This document shows, one piece after another, positions 20,356 through 30,251 of a DNA stretch of 64,000 nucleotides. Location of the stretch: positions 1 to 64,000 of the forward strand of contig NZ_AEWF01000010.1 in assembly GCF_000190415.1 (NCBI RefSeq), in the 5' to 3' direction. The first letter of the stretch is position 1. Every line of letters starts with the position of its first letter. Made by a program: the position numbers and the translations under genes. Source of the stretch: Candidatus Odyssella thessalonicensis L13. GTDB taxonomy: Bacteria; Pseudomonadota; Alphaproteobacteria; Paracaedibacterales; Paracaedibacteraceae. The notes beneath the pieces were generated by a model that was not told the origin of the DNA, ran no database searches, and saw only the letters and a program-made list of their open reading frames with translations.

Positions 20356-20841
20356 CTAAATTAGTTGATGGTCTTTTAATTCGTTTAACCAGTCTTCACC
20401 TGCAAATTCATGGGCATGTACACCAAAAAGATAATCACATATAAAATCAGTAAAATTATCAGCCACTGTATGAAATTCGCCCCCATCAGTATCTATGGAT
20501 AAAATTTCTCCATCTTTGTTCTCTGCATATAGAAACCCCGCAGGATCAGAACCAATAATTACTAAACCTTTATTGTTATAATCAAATTGGTTTTCTAGAA
20601 GATTAGAGAGAGGAGGCTCTACATTACCGCAGCCAAATAAGCGTATGATATCTAAATTAATACCATTCCAATACTTTAAAAATTGTTGATATTCTAAAGA
20701 TAAAGAATGAGGTAGTGTTTTATTTGTTAACTTTATTTCTTCCTCAGTGGCTCCGTTATTAGGTAGAAAGTATATCCCTTTAATTAAAATTCCTGAATTA
20801 ACTACTTTATTTATTTTCCTGAAAATTTTATCCATTTGCAT
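20356..20841 (-). CDS. SUKH (SMI1/KNR4) family immunity protein
   Basis: A protein of 161 residues with the SUKH pattern: LPHSLSLEYQQFLKYWNGIN, a G-x-x-x-hydrophobic strand (KGLVIIGSDPAGFLYAENKD) and EILSIDTDGGEFHTVADNF. SUKH proteins neutralise nuclease toxins by binding them, and often pair with HNH types, as the neighbouring relics at 20110 and 20898 suggest. The start has AAGGA nine bases upstream. It may be an orphan immunity gene that outlived its toxin. Confidence 0.85.
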   Translation of the reverse strand: MQMDKIFRKINKVVNSGILIKGIYFLPNNGATEEEIKLTNKTLPHSLSLEYQQFLKYWNGINLDIIRLFGCGNVEPPLSNLLENQFDYNNKGLVIIGSDPAGFLYAENKDGEILSIDTDGGEFHTVADNFTDFICDYLFGVHAHEFAGEDWLNELKDHQLI

Positions 20842-20897
20842 AGTTAATTTTCCTTAACATTTATTTTAGTAACACGCGTTTCCTTACCTTTTGGTAA

Positions 20898-21050
20898 CTA
20901 TGGGGTAATTTGTCTTCCTAGCTGCAGATCAATAATAGGATCCGTATCACATCCTCTTAGCTTTACTAAAGCATTCTTACGAGCTTGAGGATTATTCTTG
21001 TAGATCTCATTTACCCTCTGAACTAGCTCTCCTCCATATTGTCGTGCCAT
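20898..21050 (-). pseudogene. short relic of an HNH-like toxin end (50 codons)
   Basis: The frame 21050-20898 encodes 50 residues including NNPQARKNALVKLRGCDTDP and IIDLQLGRQITP, which looks like the end of an HNH toxin (usual form DH-x-x-DLQLGG) with the first His of the motif lost. A TAA lies two codons upstream of the ATG. A perfect 19-base palindrome (21051-21069) adjoins its start. The SUKH gene at 20356 would be its immunity partner. Confidence 0.45.
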
Positions 21051-21117
21051 GGAGATTTAATAAATCTCCTATAGATAACCTTATATTATATTGTCTGTGA
21101 ATTTTTCGTATTTAAGG

Positions 21118-21639
21118 TTAGGCCCATCCTTGTTTAACCAAGAAATCATAGAATTCATTGTCTTCCGTAAATGAAAATTCTGGATATCTTTTTCCTAAAA
21201 CACACTCATCTATAAAAGTTTCAAATGAGTTTGATACTAAGCATGGTTCTTGCTCCTCATAAATTTCAGAATCAAACATGACTATTGCACCATCTTTATT
21301 AATACAGTAAACATTTGACCCACTATCTTCCCCTATCGGACAATACTGCAGCTCTAAGAAATCCAAATTATGTGACTCTTTCCACAAATTGAGAATACTA
21401 AACAAGCTAGGGAATATAGATGAGGAAGAACCATAAAGAGTTATCCAATCCAATCCGATTCCATCATTAGAGCGTAAAAATTCTAAATATGAGAGAGGTA
21501 GCGGCAAGAAATTCTGTGTTAATTCTTCAAGAAAATATTCTGAACATCCACCTTCTGATAAAAGAATTTGGGCTTCTACCTCATCTGATAAATCTAGATA
21601 TATTAATTTTAAGTAATTAATCTTTTCCATAAAACTCAC
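21118..21639 (-). CDS. SUKH family immunity protein of the large toxin
   Basis: A protein of 173 residues with the SUKH pattern: LPLPLSYLEFLRSNDGIGLD, WITLYGSSSSIF, FLELQYCPIGEDSGSN, a GAIVMFDSEIYE strand and an SNSFETFIDECV helix. It starts at a GTG (21639) that overlaps the toxin stop by four bases; an ATG three codons later (21630) is possible. Such coupling is the rule for toxin-immunity pairs, so this is the antidote to the HNH-like end of the large toxin. AT-rich in contrast to the toxin gene. Confidence 0.88.
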   Translation of the reverse strand: MSFMEKINYLKLIYLDLSDEVEAQILLSEGGCSEYFLEELTQNFLPLPLSYLEFLRSNDGIGLDWITLYGSSSSIFPSLFSILNLWKESHNLDFLELQYCPIGEDSGSNVYCINKDGAIVMFDSEIYEEQEPCLVSNSFETFIDECVLGKRYPEFSFTEDNEFYDFLVKQGWA

Positions 21640-24600
21640 TTTTTGACCTCCTTAATAATAATATTGCTAATAGGAGTATTATTCGGCAGTTTCCTTAGTT
21701 GTTGCCATAATTGATAGCCCAGTAATTGGTTAACATTCGCATCCAGTAAACATAAATTTGAAGCATGATCTAAGCCTTTCACTTGCAGATCATGCATATG
21801 GTCAGCTTGTTTATTTGCTATTTTTTCCTTAATCTTATTATATTTTTGAGGATCCGAAACCTTCCATTGCTTCTCAGCTTGCTTTTTTATACGAGCTCGA
21901 TAAGCAGCTGTCACTCGAGGATTTCGTTGAACAGGATTTGAAGCCTTAAAAAGTTTGCCACGTTCTGCTAAATCTTGCAAGGCTTTCACCTTTCTATTAA
22001 AATCTCGTAAATTCATCCCTTCCTTAAATTCTAGGGTGAGAGTAACTCCTTTTGGTTTTGCTAAATCTAGCCCCTCCAGAGTTCTGCTGGCTTTTGTTGC
22101 TCTGTTGGAACTCTTGGCCATCTCGGCCAATTTCTCAACCTTACCCACTATCCCTACTTTGCCCAGTGGGTTGATAATCGCTCCAACCACCATTCCTGCC
22201 CCCCTAATTAGGGTTTCAACACCTTTACCGGTATCTTGAGCGGTCGCTTTCTTAAACCCTAAATCCCGCATTTGCCGGGCTACGCCTTTTCCAATTTTAT
22301 GCCCGCCATATTTTACCCCCTTATCCATGAGGTGGTCTAAACCATTGAAGAATCCATGAGAACTTAAAGCACAATACTCTTCCACCCACTCCTTTCTTAA
22401 GTTTGCTTGGTCGGCTTGTGAAAGACTGCTAAATTGAATCCCCCCTCTTTCTTGCTCAAATTGGGCAATTCGAGAGTGTTCAAAGTCAGCGTAAGGAGCA
22501 TCATAAGGGGCTTGGTGCTCGGCCATCTTATGCAAGCGAGCTTTCGTCCTACGGCCAAAGTTAAGCAATTTCTTCCCATACGCAGTTTTATCTAAGGCCT
22601 CTAGTCCTTGGTTTACCTTCTTCTTTTGACCTTGAAGAAACTGGTTGAGCGGCGTATCTTTTTCATCCCCATCGCTAAAATACCCCGGGTCATCAAGGTT
22701 TGCGTCCTCAACAGCCTCTTCTTCTAATTGAGCCTCGACCATGGCGGCAAATAGGTCCTCAGGGTCGTTACTCTGCAGAACTCCTTCAAACACTTGGCTG
22801 CTATTATACATCAATGCCATTTCTGAGGCATTTACCGCTTCCTGGATATCAAACCCTAGCCCTTGAGTCACCATGACAGCTGTCATTTGCGAGAAGAGCT
22901 TGATTTGTTTAAAGGCTTCATCCTTAAGCTCTTTTTGCATTTGGATATACGCCTCACTGCCCTCCTCTAATCCTGACTCTTTCAGCTTTTGCTCAATTCT
23001 CGGCGCATAGACCAGCATCAACAATTCACTCATGCTCTCGGCCGCCACAGCCCCACTCATCGCCCCCATGACGGAGTCCCGCAATTCTTTACCCTTAAGA
23101 TGATTGGCTTTCCCCACTGCTGCCGCTTTGGCCGCTGCGACTGCTGCATGCATAGCTTTATGAGCAATAAAGTTCAGAATTTGATTTTGATTATCCGTCA
23201 ACGTCCCCTTGCGCCAGCCGCCAATCTTGCTCAGGCCCTGTTCGGTCGCTGTATTAGCTACCCAGTTAATGCCTGCTTTTTTCAGATCCCAGTCTTTATC
23301 AATCAGACCATCGGCCATAAAATCCACTAAAGTGGGGGCTAAATTATTGACCAACCTTTGGCTAAATTCCTCAAGGCAGCTACTGGCTTGGATGCCTTGA
23401 GACCCACTCGTGCTCCCATCTCCCAAAATGCTATAGCGGATCAGGTTCTTATAGAACTGTTTCATCCCTTGCTTGTTAAAGGTGTCTTTGGCAGCCCGAT
23501 CCAGGTGACCGCGTTGGTTAACCGCATTCACAACAAAGGAGGCGGCAAAGGTCTTGAGTGCCACACCTAGAAGTCCCCCCAGACCCGGAATAAAATAATT
23601 CGCAATCAAGGAGACCACAATCTTTGCAGCTTTGCTCATCTCTTGATGGGCAAAACGGCCGGAGTCGTGGCGTTCATCCACCCAGACTCGGGTGACATCA
23701 TCGCGTTCATCGAGAAGTTTGAGCCATTCATAGCCGGGCTTATTGCTGTAATCTTTGAGGCGTTTCCACTCGCGCGGACGACCCTTATCAACATCACCGT
23801 CGGCGCGTGAATGCTTCTCGGTGACCATTTCAACAACAATTCCTTCTGGAGTTCGGAACTCCACGCCACCCCCTTCAGGGAAGTGGAATTGGCAGGGCAG
23901 CCGCTCCTCATCATACTCAAAGGTTTTTGACTGGCATTTCCAAATCGCATCTTTGGATTCTTTGCTTACCTCTACAAAGTTGACATTGAGGGCTGTTAAA
24001 AGGCGGATCAGACTTTGCTTACTCTCGACAATGGTCTTAATGGCGTGAACAGTGGTGCCAACGGACGTGGTGGGCCCTTCACTGCCCAAGTAAACCGTTT
24101 CAAGATAGCCTGTTCCGGTGTTAGGGCGAACTTCCGAAACTTGGGCTTGCTGATTGTAATGCCTTGTACGTATTTTACGTTTACGGCCCGTAACTCTCTT
24201 TACTCCTTTTTTCTTTTTCTTCTGATTGGTAACCTCGTCCTGCCAGTCGTAGACTTCATGCACCGTTAAAGAGAGACGACCTCTTAAATAGGCGGCTTTG
24301 CCTGGGTAAATCTTTACTCCTTGATCCAAGGCATGCCCTTCGGATTGAATTTCAATTGTGCCCGCTTTCGACGGCCGGTCTAAGAAAGCGATAAACTCTT
24401 GAGCCTCGGCCTCAGGCAATAATATGTTATAGTGGTTCAAGCCTGCATCACTATCTAGAGCCGATTGTGACGCATTCTCTAAGGGCAATTTTAATGCCCA
24501 TCCGCCCTTTGTTCCGGCTAAGGTGTGAAGCAGGGTGACTGGCTCGCCGTCAAAGTCATCTTCATGATCTATCTGGAACAGGCCGTCAGCGGTTTTCTTA

Positions 24601-27600
24601 ATCACCCGCAATTTCTTATTCAGTAAGCGAGCCAGTAGGTTGAAGACCGACGTGCTAACTTTATAGCGTCCTAACGTGGCATCCTTTTGATCATCCAAGA
24701 CTTCAAGCATCTTATTAGGCTGACCAAATGGCTGGGGCGCATAGAGCTGAATATACAATTTATAGATATCCGGTTGGCGGGCAAAAGCTTGGAGATCCGC
24801 ATCAAAGGATAAATAGGCCTGAGCTTGACGGATAAAGTCCGGATAAGCGTCTTGGAAGCCTAAACTTAGAATATGATGATAGGTCTCACGCCAAGTATCA
24901 TCTTTTGGGCGACCGAGTTCTTCATTGATGCGCGTACCCACTTCCTGCTCTAGCTTTTTGCGTAACTCGCTTTGTTGTTTTAATGCTTGAAAATCGTTGC
25001 GATTGCGGAAGGCCGCACTCTGATCCAATCTTCCTTGAAGGAAAGCCTCAACAATTTCTGGAGCTACAATTGCCCGAGCCGCTGCATCATTTTTGCGACT
25101 TAACAGTAACTCCACCGCTTTGGCCCGGCTAATATCAAGACAATTGAAGCCACACTCATTATTGTCACCGGAAACAGCGACCTCATAATAACGGCACACC
25201 TGGGCTGTGTCGCGGTCAGGGCATAACAGCGGCATTCCCAGGACAACGGCAGGAGAATCGGGCGAGACCTCAGCTTCGGGATCTAAGCGCGTATTCTCAG
25301 CAATAAATCTAGCATGGGTGCACCGATCTACCTTTTTCTCGCCTTTCTTGATGGGAATAACAGATTGGGCAAAGAGCGGAACAGCCCCTAAACGGCGATT
25401 ACCGCCATTGTTCATAGTCACCGATTTGCCGTACAGCCGTATCGCTAAAGCCGTCACATCTTCTTCAACTTGAATGAAGAGGTCACTGAACTGGCTACCC
25501 AGAGTGGTTTGGCGTTGACCACGTTGGTAATAGCCTTGGTGCGTATAAATGGTCTCAATTAAAGTGTAGGCATCCAGCTCTTGAGCTTGGATCAGCGTCG
25601 GTCCGCGCTCACTGGTCACCGTGCTTGAGGCTGCTGTCAGCTTTCCTTTGACAGCGACATGAGCTGTCTTGCCGGCATGAGCCGTACTATCAGTCAGGGT
25701 CACCGCGGCTTGCGCTTGTAAGGTTACATCGCCTTGAGGGGCCGTTGTGTCTAACCCTGCTAAGGTTGACTCTTGACGCAAGGTTTTTTGAATAGAGCCG
25801 CTTTCATTAAGTTCTTGGGCCCTGACCGTACCAATGCCAGGGATGTGGGCGGCTCGGGTTTCCTGCTGGCCAAAATTGAGATTCATTTTAGCCTCAGCAT
25901 CAGTCACAGCGATCACCCCCCCTTCCATGGTTTGCCGCTCGATTGTCAAATCCATGGTTCGGCTTTGTACAGAGCCTGAATGCTGAGTACGATCCGCTTG
26001 CGTGGTTTGCGGCACATAAGCGTAGGATTCTAAAGACAGTCGGCCCTGGCGATTAACCGCTTGGTAGAAGATGAGAAAGGTATTAACGGTTTCAAGAAAC
26101 TGCGGCGTGAGCTTAATGCCTAACGATCCCAACTGGGCTCCGGCCTGAGCACCCGCTTGATAAAGAGCAGCACCACTATTGCCTTGATTATCATAAATGC
26201 GACCGGTCATCTGCTGCGAAAGGCTCATCGTCGCCAAGGTCTCCAAGGTCGGATCCAGGTGAAAGGGAAGATTGAGCGGGATATTTAAGGTTAGCTGACC
26301 GGTCTGAGGGTCAAGATAAGCGACATTGGCCGGGCGATTAATGCCACCTGCCTGCCCCGTTCCGAGTGTGAGGTGACCTTGGGGGTGGTGATGAATTAAC
26401 GAGGTTCCTGGCGCTAAACCTTCAGCCACCGTTGTTAGAGAGGTGGGTTGGCTCTGGGCCCGTTGAAAAGCGCCAGTAAGGGCGCGCAGATGAGCGGACG
26501 ACAAATTTGCCGTTATCTGCTGGGCTGTGACCGAGCCCCCATTCACAGTAAGCTCGCCAGCCATATTTACAGATAAATTTTCGCCTAAAGCGAGATTACC
26601 GCCTGAAGTGCCTCGTTGAGAGTAGACGTACTTATGCCAGGTCGTATCGAAGGCCGTATTATAGTGCTCATAAGCCGACAGAGTTAAGACAGTGCGGGCC
26701 CGTTCTAAATCGGTAATATGTTCTCCTTGCCACCTTAAAGCCCCTGAGATTAAGGCATCAACCCCGAGAAATTGGACAGAAGGACACTGGAGATTTAAAT
26801 TTCCCAGTAGGAAGAGCTTAGGAACATGGGTGACCTGAGTCACCGCGTTGAAATTGCTGTAATTTCCATAGCGTCCGCTATCTACCTCTAAGGCTTGGTT
26901 GGGGGTGCGATGATAAGTTAAAGTCTGAGCTCTAAACGAGCTATCGCCAAACAGGAAGAAATTAACGTCGAGAAAATCTAGGTTAGGAGCCCTACTTTTC
27001 AACCCTTGGGGAGCCAGGAAAGAGCAGAAAGCAGCCTGAACACCTTGGTGCGCTTTTAGTTTGATATGGGCCGTTTGAGAAGTAAATTGGCTGCCATTAC
27101 TTAAGTAAAAGCCCCACCATTTATGAAACGAATTACTAGGATGAGACGAGTTGGAATTGAATCCGGCTCCTAAATGGAGATACGGATTACTTTGGACGCG
27201 GCTGGCAACTTCCGCAGCTGGCACAAAGATCTTGTCCCCTAATTCAATTCTCCCTTGCAACGATTCTAATCTAATCTTCTGGTGAGCCTGAATGGAGCCA
27301 TACTTACCATCAATGATATTGTTAACACGAAGATCGACTCTCCCCTGATCAGCTTGGAGTTTTCCCATCTGGTCATTGCTTGCACCGAGGTAGACTCCGA
27401 GGGTATTGTGAACTAAGATATGGCCTTGGTGTGCCCGTAAAAGGCGTAAAATAGAAAGATTGCGGACATTACTGAAGGTGACCCTTTGGGTTAAGATCTC
27501 ATTTAAAAAAACGATATCTGTATAAAGGGGATATCCTAAAAAGTTGAGCTCCCCTAACCTGGACAGATCATAATTGCCTTGGATCACATTTTTTAAAGCG

Positions 27601-30251
27601 ATTCGGTTCTCATTTACTAAGAGAGCAATATTCCACTGCGTAAGAGCGGCAATCTGATGGGTGCTTGCTAAGTGATCTAAATAGAGATCATTTAGCGGCA
27701 AGCGCGAAAGCTCCAGGGCCTCTGCCTCAACTTGACCCGTTAAGAAATACGAAGGTGCAGAGAGCTGAGGGTCGGAAAACGACAGCAAAGAATCTGGATA
27801 AAGGAACTTATTGAGAGAGCGATAGGAGTAATCATACATCAGTTTGCCGTGCGCCTTAAACACGCCTGTATTGTCAAGGATCCGAACGAGGGCCCGGCCA
27901 TTAATCTCTCGCGCCGGTAAATCTAAGGTTTGGCTCAATTCCAAGCGGCCAAGATTATCGATCCAGGACGTCAGTGCCAAGGAGTCTATATCTAGAGCCT
28001 GCACGCGCGCTACGCCGCTATTGTTTAAGACGCCTGCCGGTAAGAAAAGTAAGCCCACGTCAAGCTCGGCCCCTTGCCTATTGATCACCTGAGCCCCTCT
28101 GTTGAGGGTAAGAGTCTCCGCCTCAAACTGACCCTGATTATCTAGGGTCCGGCCTAAGGAGGTTACGGTCTGGCTTTCCCAGACACCGAGATTGCGAATC
28201 GGAGTAGGAGACGGGACGCGACAGGCTTTGAGAAGAATATCCAGGGCTGAGATTTTGCCCTGAGCTTCGTTGGTAAATTCGACGACCTTGTCCCCGATCA
28301 CCACCTGCTGGCCTTGGATCTCGGCCTGCTTTTCAGCCGTGCCGCCATTTATCAGCCGCTGTATATTGATAACGAATTTTTTATTCTCAGGAGTTATCAG
28401 CGTGCCGCGGTTTTCAAGCAGCCCAGTGCCTGAAATTGCTGCTCTGGGTTTCCGCCCCTGCTGCGGGGGCTGAGGACTAAAACTAAGGACTCCATCATTT
28501 TGCAGCTTTTGGCCATCAATAATTAAGGTATGCAAGGTAAGGTGGCGTTTGTTGATAAAGATTGATTGGGCTCCAATATCTACATGTCCTAAATGGGCCG
28601 CTTGACCATCAAAAATAAACTCTCCGCCTTGCTGGAAAAACTGCTCACACCGCATCACCCCGGTGTGAACGACTGCCCCTCCTCGGACAACCATAGCTTC
28701 GCACTGCACCACCCCGCGTAAAACTAAGAGTGCCGCAGAGGACTGAGTGGACGGCGTGAAAAAGTGGGTTACGAGGATCTGGCTTTTATCTGCCATGGTG
28801 AAGTGACGCAGATCCTTGCCCAATACCAACTGGCGAGCTTGAATGGTGGCGCCGTTTTCTCCGCGATCCCGCATCTCAAAGCGCTGGATATCAATTTGAG
28901 TCACCCCATTGGTTTTCTCTTTATGGAGATGGCCCTCATGAATAAAAGCTCCGTTTCCTTGAAGACGAGAGACCCACATATTAGCCTGATTGGTAAATTG
29001 ACCTAGAAGGGTCAAAGTTAGCGCAGATAAATCGAGGTCCCCTGTATTTTGTCCCTGATCAATCGTTAAGGTTCCCGATGCTGTGAGAGAGCCGGCATTC
29101 GTCAGGGAGACTAGTGACGAATGAGCCAAAAGCTGTCGCAGCTGACACTGTCCTTGATTTTCTAGATTCACCGCGTGAATGAGACTGCGTTGATGAGTGA
29201 GACTACCATGATTGATCAGACTGAGATGATGGAGATTGCCCTGCTCCGCTTGCATCTGCCCTCGATTAACAAGCTGAGCTGAGGTATCGGCCGTTCTGCC
29301 TTTTATCTCATATTCGCTGTCACTGCTGAGGGTTCCATCGTTCGCGAAGTAGCCGCCAAAAGTATAAGTGCCCTTTTTTCGGGTGTGCAGCGTGGCGGAG
29401 ATCGCATTGGCAATATTACCCGTCACGGCTAGGGTTGCCGTGTCTAAGTTAGAAGATCCTAAATTGACATAGTCTTGAGCTTGTACAGAAAGATGGCCGC
29501 CGTCAATGGTGCCACGGTTGGTAACCACGCTTGCATTAACAATAGAGCTGGGTCCCTCAGTTCCGTCAACGGTGAAATGCTTTAAGTTATTAAATTTATT
29601 CCCCTGGAGATCCCAGTGTCCGCCCGCCTGGAGGTGCAGACGTGCATGATTATCTAACCGACCCCGCTTTAAAAGTAAATTTCTTAAGGAGCTACCTTCC
29701 GCTCCCTGAATCACTAAGCCACTATCTGTATCGGTCTTAGCTTTAAAGTTCGTTAGCTGATTTCCTCCCAACAGCACACCGCCGTGGCCGCTAATGTGAA
29801 GGTTATGAATATGACAATTCGCAAGAATAATGAGGCTCTCTGTTTTAATCTTAATAATGGTATCGGTATTGTCATACCTTAGACCGTCTAACAGAACATT
29901 CCCGCTGGAATCGATCTTAATCTCGCCCAAGCCGGCGATAGTCCAGCTGAACCAGCCGATCTCCTGATCACTCAGCCAAGTCGGTTGCACGTAGTGAGGG
30001 AAGGCAAGACTGGTAAAGTCGATTTGAGTTGTTTCTTTCTCTTTAATAATACCGGTGTTACGATCCTGCGTTATCTGCCGCACATTTAATGCTGTTACTT
30101 CCCCCTGCTCATTGACACCCCGGTCAACCGATAATTTGAGGACAGTATTAGCTCTCTGGAACTCCGCGTCCACTGCAAAGGAGGACACTAAGATCATTCT
30201 CACATAAGCGACCAAGACCAAAACATTAACAATTTTACGAAAACTGAACAT
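21636..30251 (-). CDS. giant filamentous haemagglutinin/CdiA-like polymorphic toxin, OTU-like region and HNH-like nuclease end
   Basis: A protein of 2871 residues. Residues 1-26 are a signal peptide. About 50-1400 is a long repetitive beta-rich part (LENRGTL, NQGQFEAETL, LHLQAGG type repeats) expected to form a surface filament. About 1690-1945 resembles an OTU cysteine protease: GDNNECGFNCL with Asp1696 and Cys1700 (or Cys1704), and LNHYNIL with His1940. About 2200-2450 holds Gly/Ala-rich segments like pre-toxin regions; about 2470-2525 is the class I stem reused at 20094. The end (about 2760-2871) is an HNH-like nuclease, ADHMHDLQ with His2818, GLDHASNLCLLDANVN. The ATG has GAGG eight bases upstream. 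SUKH immunity overlaps its stop. No TpsB-type exporter lies in the window. Confidence 0.85.
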   Translation of the reverse strand: MFSFRKIVNVLVLVAYVRMILVSSFAVDAEFQRANTVLKLSVDRGVNEQGEVTALNVRQITQDRNTGIIKEKETTQIDFTSLAFPHYVQPTWLSDQEIGWFSWTIAGLGEIKIDSSGNVLLDGLRYDNTDTIIKIKTESLIILANCHIHNLHISGHGGVLLGGNQLTNFKAKTDTDSGLVIQGAEGSSLRNLLLKRGRLDNHARLHLQAGGHWDLQGNKFNNLKHFTVDGTEGPSSIVNASVVTNRGTIDGGHLSVQAQDYVNLGSSNLDTATLAVTGNIANAISATLHTRKKGTYTFGGYFANDGTLSSDSEYEIKGRTADTSAQLVNRGQMQAEQGNLHHLSLINHGSLTHQRSLIHAVNLENQGQCQLRQLLAHSSLVSLTNAGSLTASGTLTIDQGQNTGDLDLSALTLTLLGQFTNQANMWVSRLQGNGAFIHEGHLHKEKTNGVTQIDIQRFEMRDRGENGATIQARQLVLGKDLRHFTMADKSQILVTHFFTPSTQSSAALLVLRGVVQCEAMVVRGGAVVHTGVMRCEQFFQQGGEFIFDGQAAHLGHVDIGAQSIFINKRHLTLHTLIIDGQKLQNDGVLSFSPQPPQQGRKPRAAISGTGLLENRGTLITPENKKFVINIQRLINGGTAEKQAEIQGQQVVIGDKVVEFTNEAQGKISALDILLKACRVPSPTPIRNLGVWESQTVTSLGRTLDNQGQFEAETLTLNRGAQVINRQGAELDVGLLFLPAGVLNNSGVARVQALDIDSLALTSWIDNLGRLELSQTLDLPAREINGRALVRILDNTGVFKAHGKLMYDYSYRSLNKFLYPDSLLSFSDPQLSAPSYFLTGQVEAEALELSRLPLNDLYLDHLASTHQIAALTQWNIALLVNENRIALKNVIQGNYDLSRLGELNFLGYPLYTDIVFLNEILTQRVTFSNVRNLSILRLLRAHQGHILVHNTLGVYLGASNDQMGKLQADQGRVDLRVNNIIDGKYGSIQAHQKIRLESLQGRIELGDKIFVPAAEVASRVQSNPYLHLGAGFNSNSSHPSNSFHKWWGFYLSNGSQFTSQTAHIKLKAHQGVQAAFCSFLAPQGLKSRAPNLDFLDVNFFLFGDSSFRAQTLTYHRTPNQALEVDSGRYGNYSNFNAVTQVTHVPKLFLLGNLNLQCPSVQFLGVDALISGALRWQGEHITDLERARTVLTLSAYEHYNTAFDTTWHKYVYSQRGTSGGNLALGENLSVNMAGELTVNGGSVTAQQITANLSSAHLRALTGAFQRAQSQPTSLTTVAEGLAPGTSLIHHHPQGHLTLGTGQAGGINRPANVAYLDPQTGQLTLNIPLNLPFHLDPTLETLATMSLSQQMTGRIYDNQGNSGAALYQAGAQAGAQLGSLGIKLTPQFLETVNTFLIFYQAVNRQGRLSLESYAYVPQTTQADRTQHSGSVQSRTMDLTIERQTMEGGVIAVTDAEAKMNLNFGQQETRAAHIPGIGTVRAQELNESGSIQKTLRQESTLAGLDTTAPQGDVTLQAQAAVTLTDSTAHAGKTAHVAVKGKLTAASSTVTSERGPTLIQAQELDAYTLIETIYTHQGYYQRGQRQTTLGSQFSDLFIQVEEDVTALAIRLYGKSVTMNNGGNRRLGAVPLFAQSVIPIKKGEKKVDRCTHARFIAENTRLDPEAEVSPDSPAVVLGMPLLCPDRDTAQVCRYYEVAVSGDNNECGFNCLDISRAKAVELLLSRKNDAAARAIVAPEIVEAFLQGRLDQSAAFRNRNDFQALKQQSELRKKLEQEVGTRINEELGRPKDDTWRETYHHILSLGFQDAYPDFIRQAQAYLSFDADLQAFARQPDIYKLYIQLYAPQPFGQPNKMLEVLDDQKDATLGRYKVSTSVFNLLARLLNKKLRVIKKTADGLFQIDHEDDFDGEPVTLLHTLAGTKGGWALKLPLENASQSALDSDAGLNHYNILLPEAEAQEFIAFLDRPSKAGTIEIQSEGHALDQGVKIYPGKAAYLRGRLSLTVHEVYDWQDEVTNQKKKKKGVKRVTGRKRKIRTRHYNQQAQVSEVRPNTGTGYLETVYLGSEGPTTSVGTTVHAIKTIVESKQSLIRLLTALNVNFVEVSKESKDAIWKCQSKTFEYDEERLPCQFHFPEGGGVEFRTPEGIVVEMVTEKHSRADGDVDKGRPREWKRLKDYSNKPGYEWLKLLDERDDVTRVWVDERHDSGRFAHQEMSKAAKIVVSLIANYFIPGLGGLLGVALKTFAASFVVNAVNQRGHLDRAAKDTFNKQGMKQFYKNLIRYSILGDGSTSGSQGIQASSCLEEFSQRLVNNLAPTLVDFMADGLIDKDWDLKKAGINWVANTATEQGLSKIGGWRKGTLTDNQNQILNFIAHKAMHAAVAAAKAAAVGKANHLKGKELRDSVMGAMSGAVAAESMSELLMLVYAPRIEQKLKESGLEEGSEAYIQMQKELKDEAFKQIKLFSQMTAVMVTQGLGFDIQEAVNASEMALMYNSSQVFEGVLQSNDPEDLFAAMVEAQLEEEAVEDANLDDPGYFSDGDEKDTPLNQFLQGQKKKVNQGLEALDKTAYGKKLLNFGRRTKARLHKMAEHQAPYDAPYADFEHSRIAQFEQERGGIQFSSLSQADQANLRKEWVEEYCALSSHGFFNGLDHLMDKGVKYGGHKIGKGVARQMRDLGFKKATAQDTGKGVETLIRGAGMVVGAIINPLGKVGIVGKVEKLAEMAKSSNRATKASRTLEGLDLAKPKGVTLTLEFKEGMNLRDFNRKVKALQDLAERGKLFKASNPVQRNPRVTAAYRARIKKQAEKQWKVSDPQKYNKIKEKIANKQADHMHDLQVKGLDHASNLCLLDANVNQLLGYQLWQQLRKLPNNTPISNIIIKEVKK

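Noticed and set aside
21636..30251. Classical two-partner secretion (tpsB next to tpsA)
   Set aside because: No BamA/TpsB-type beta-barrel gene lies anywhere in the window; the exporter must be elsewhere or of another kind.
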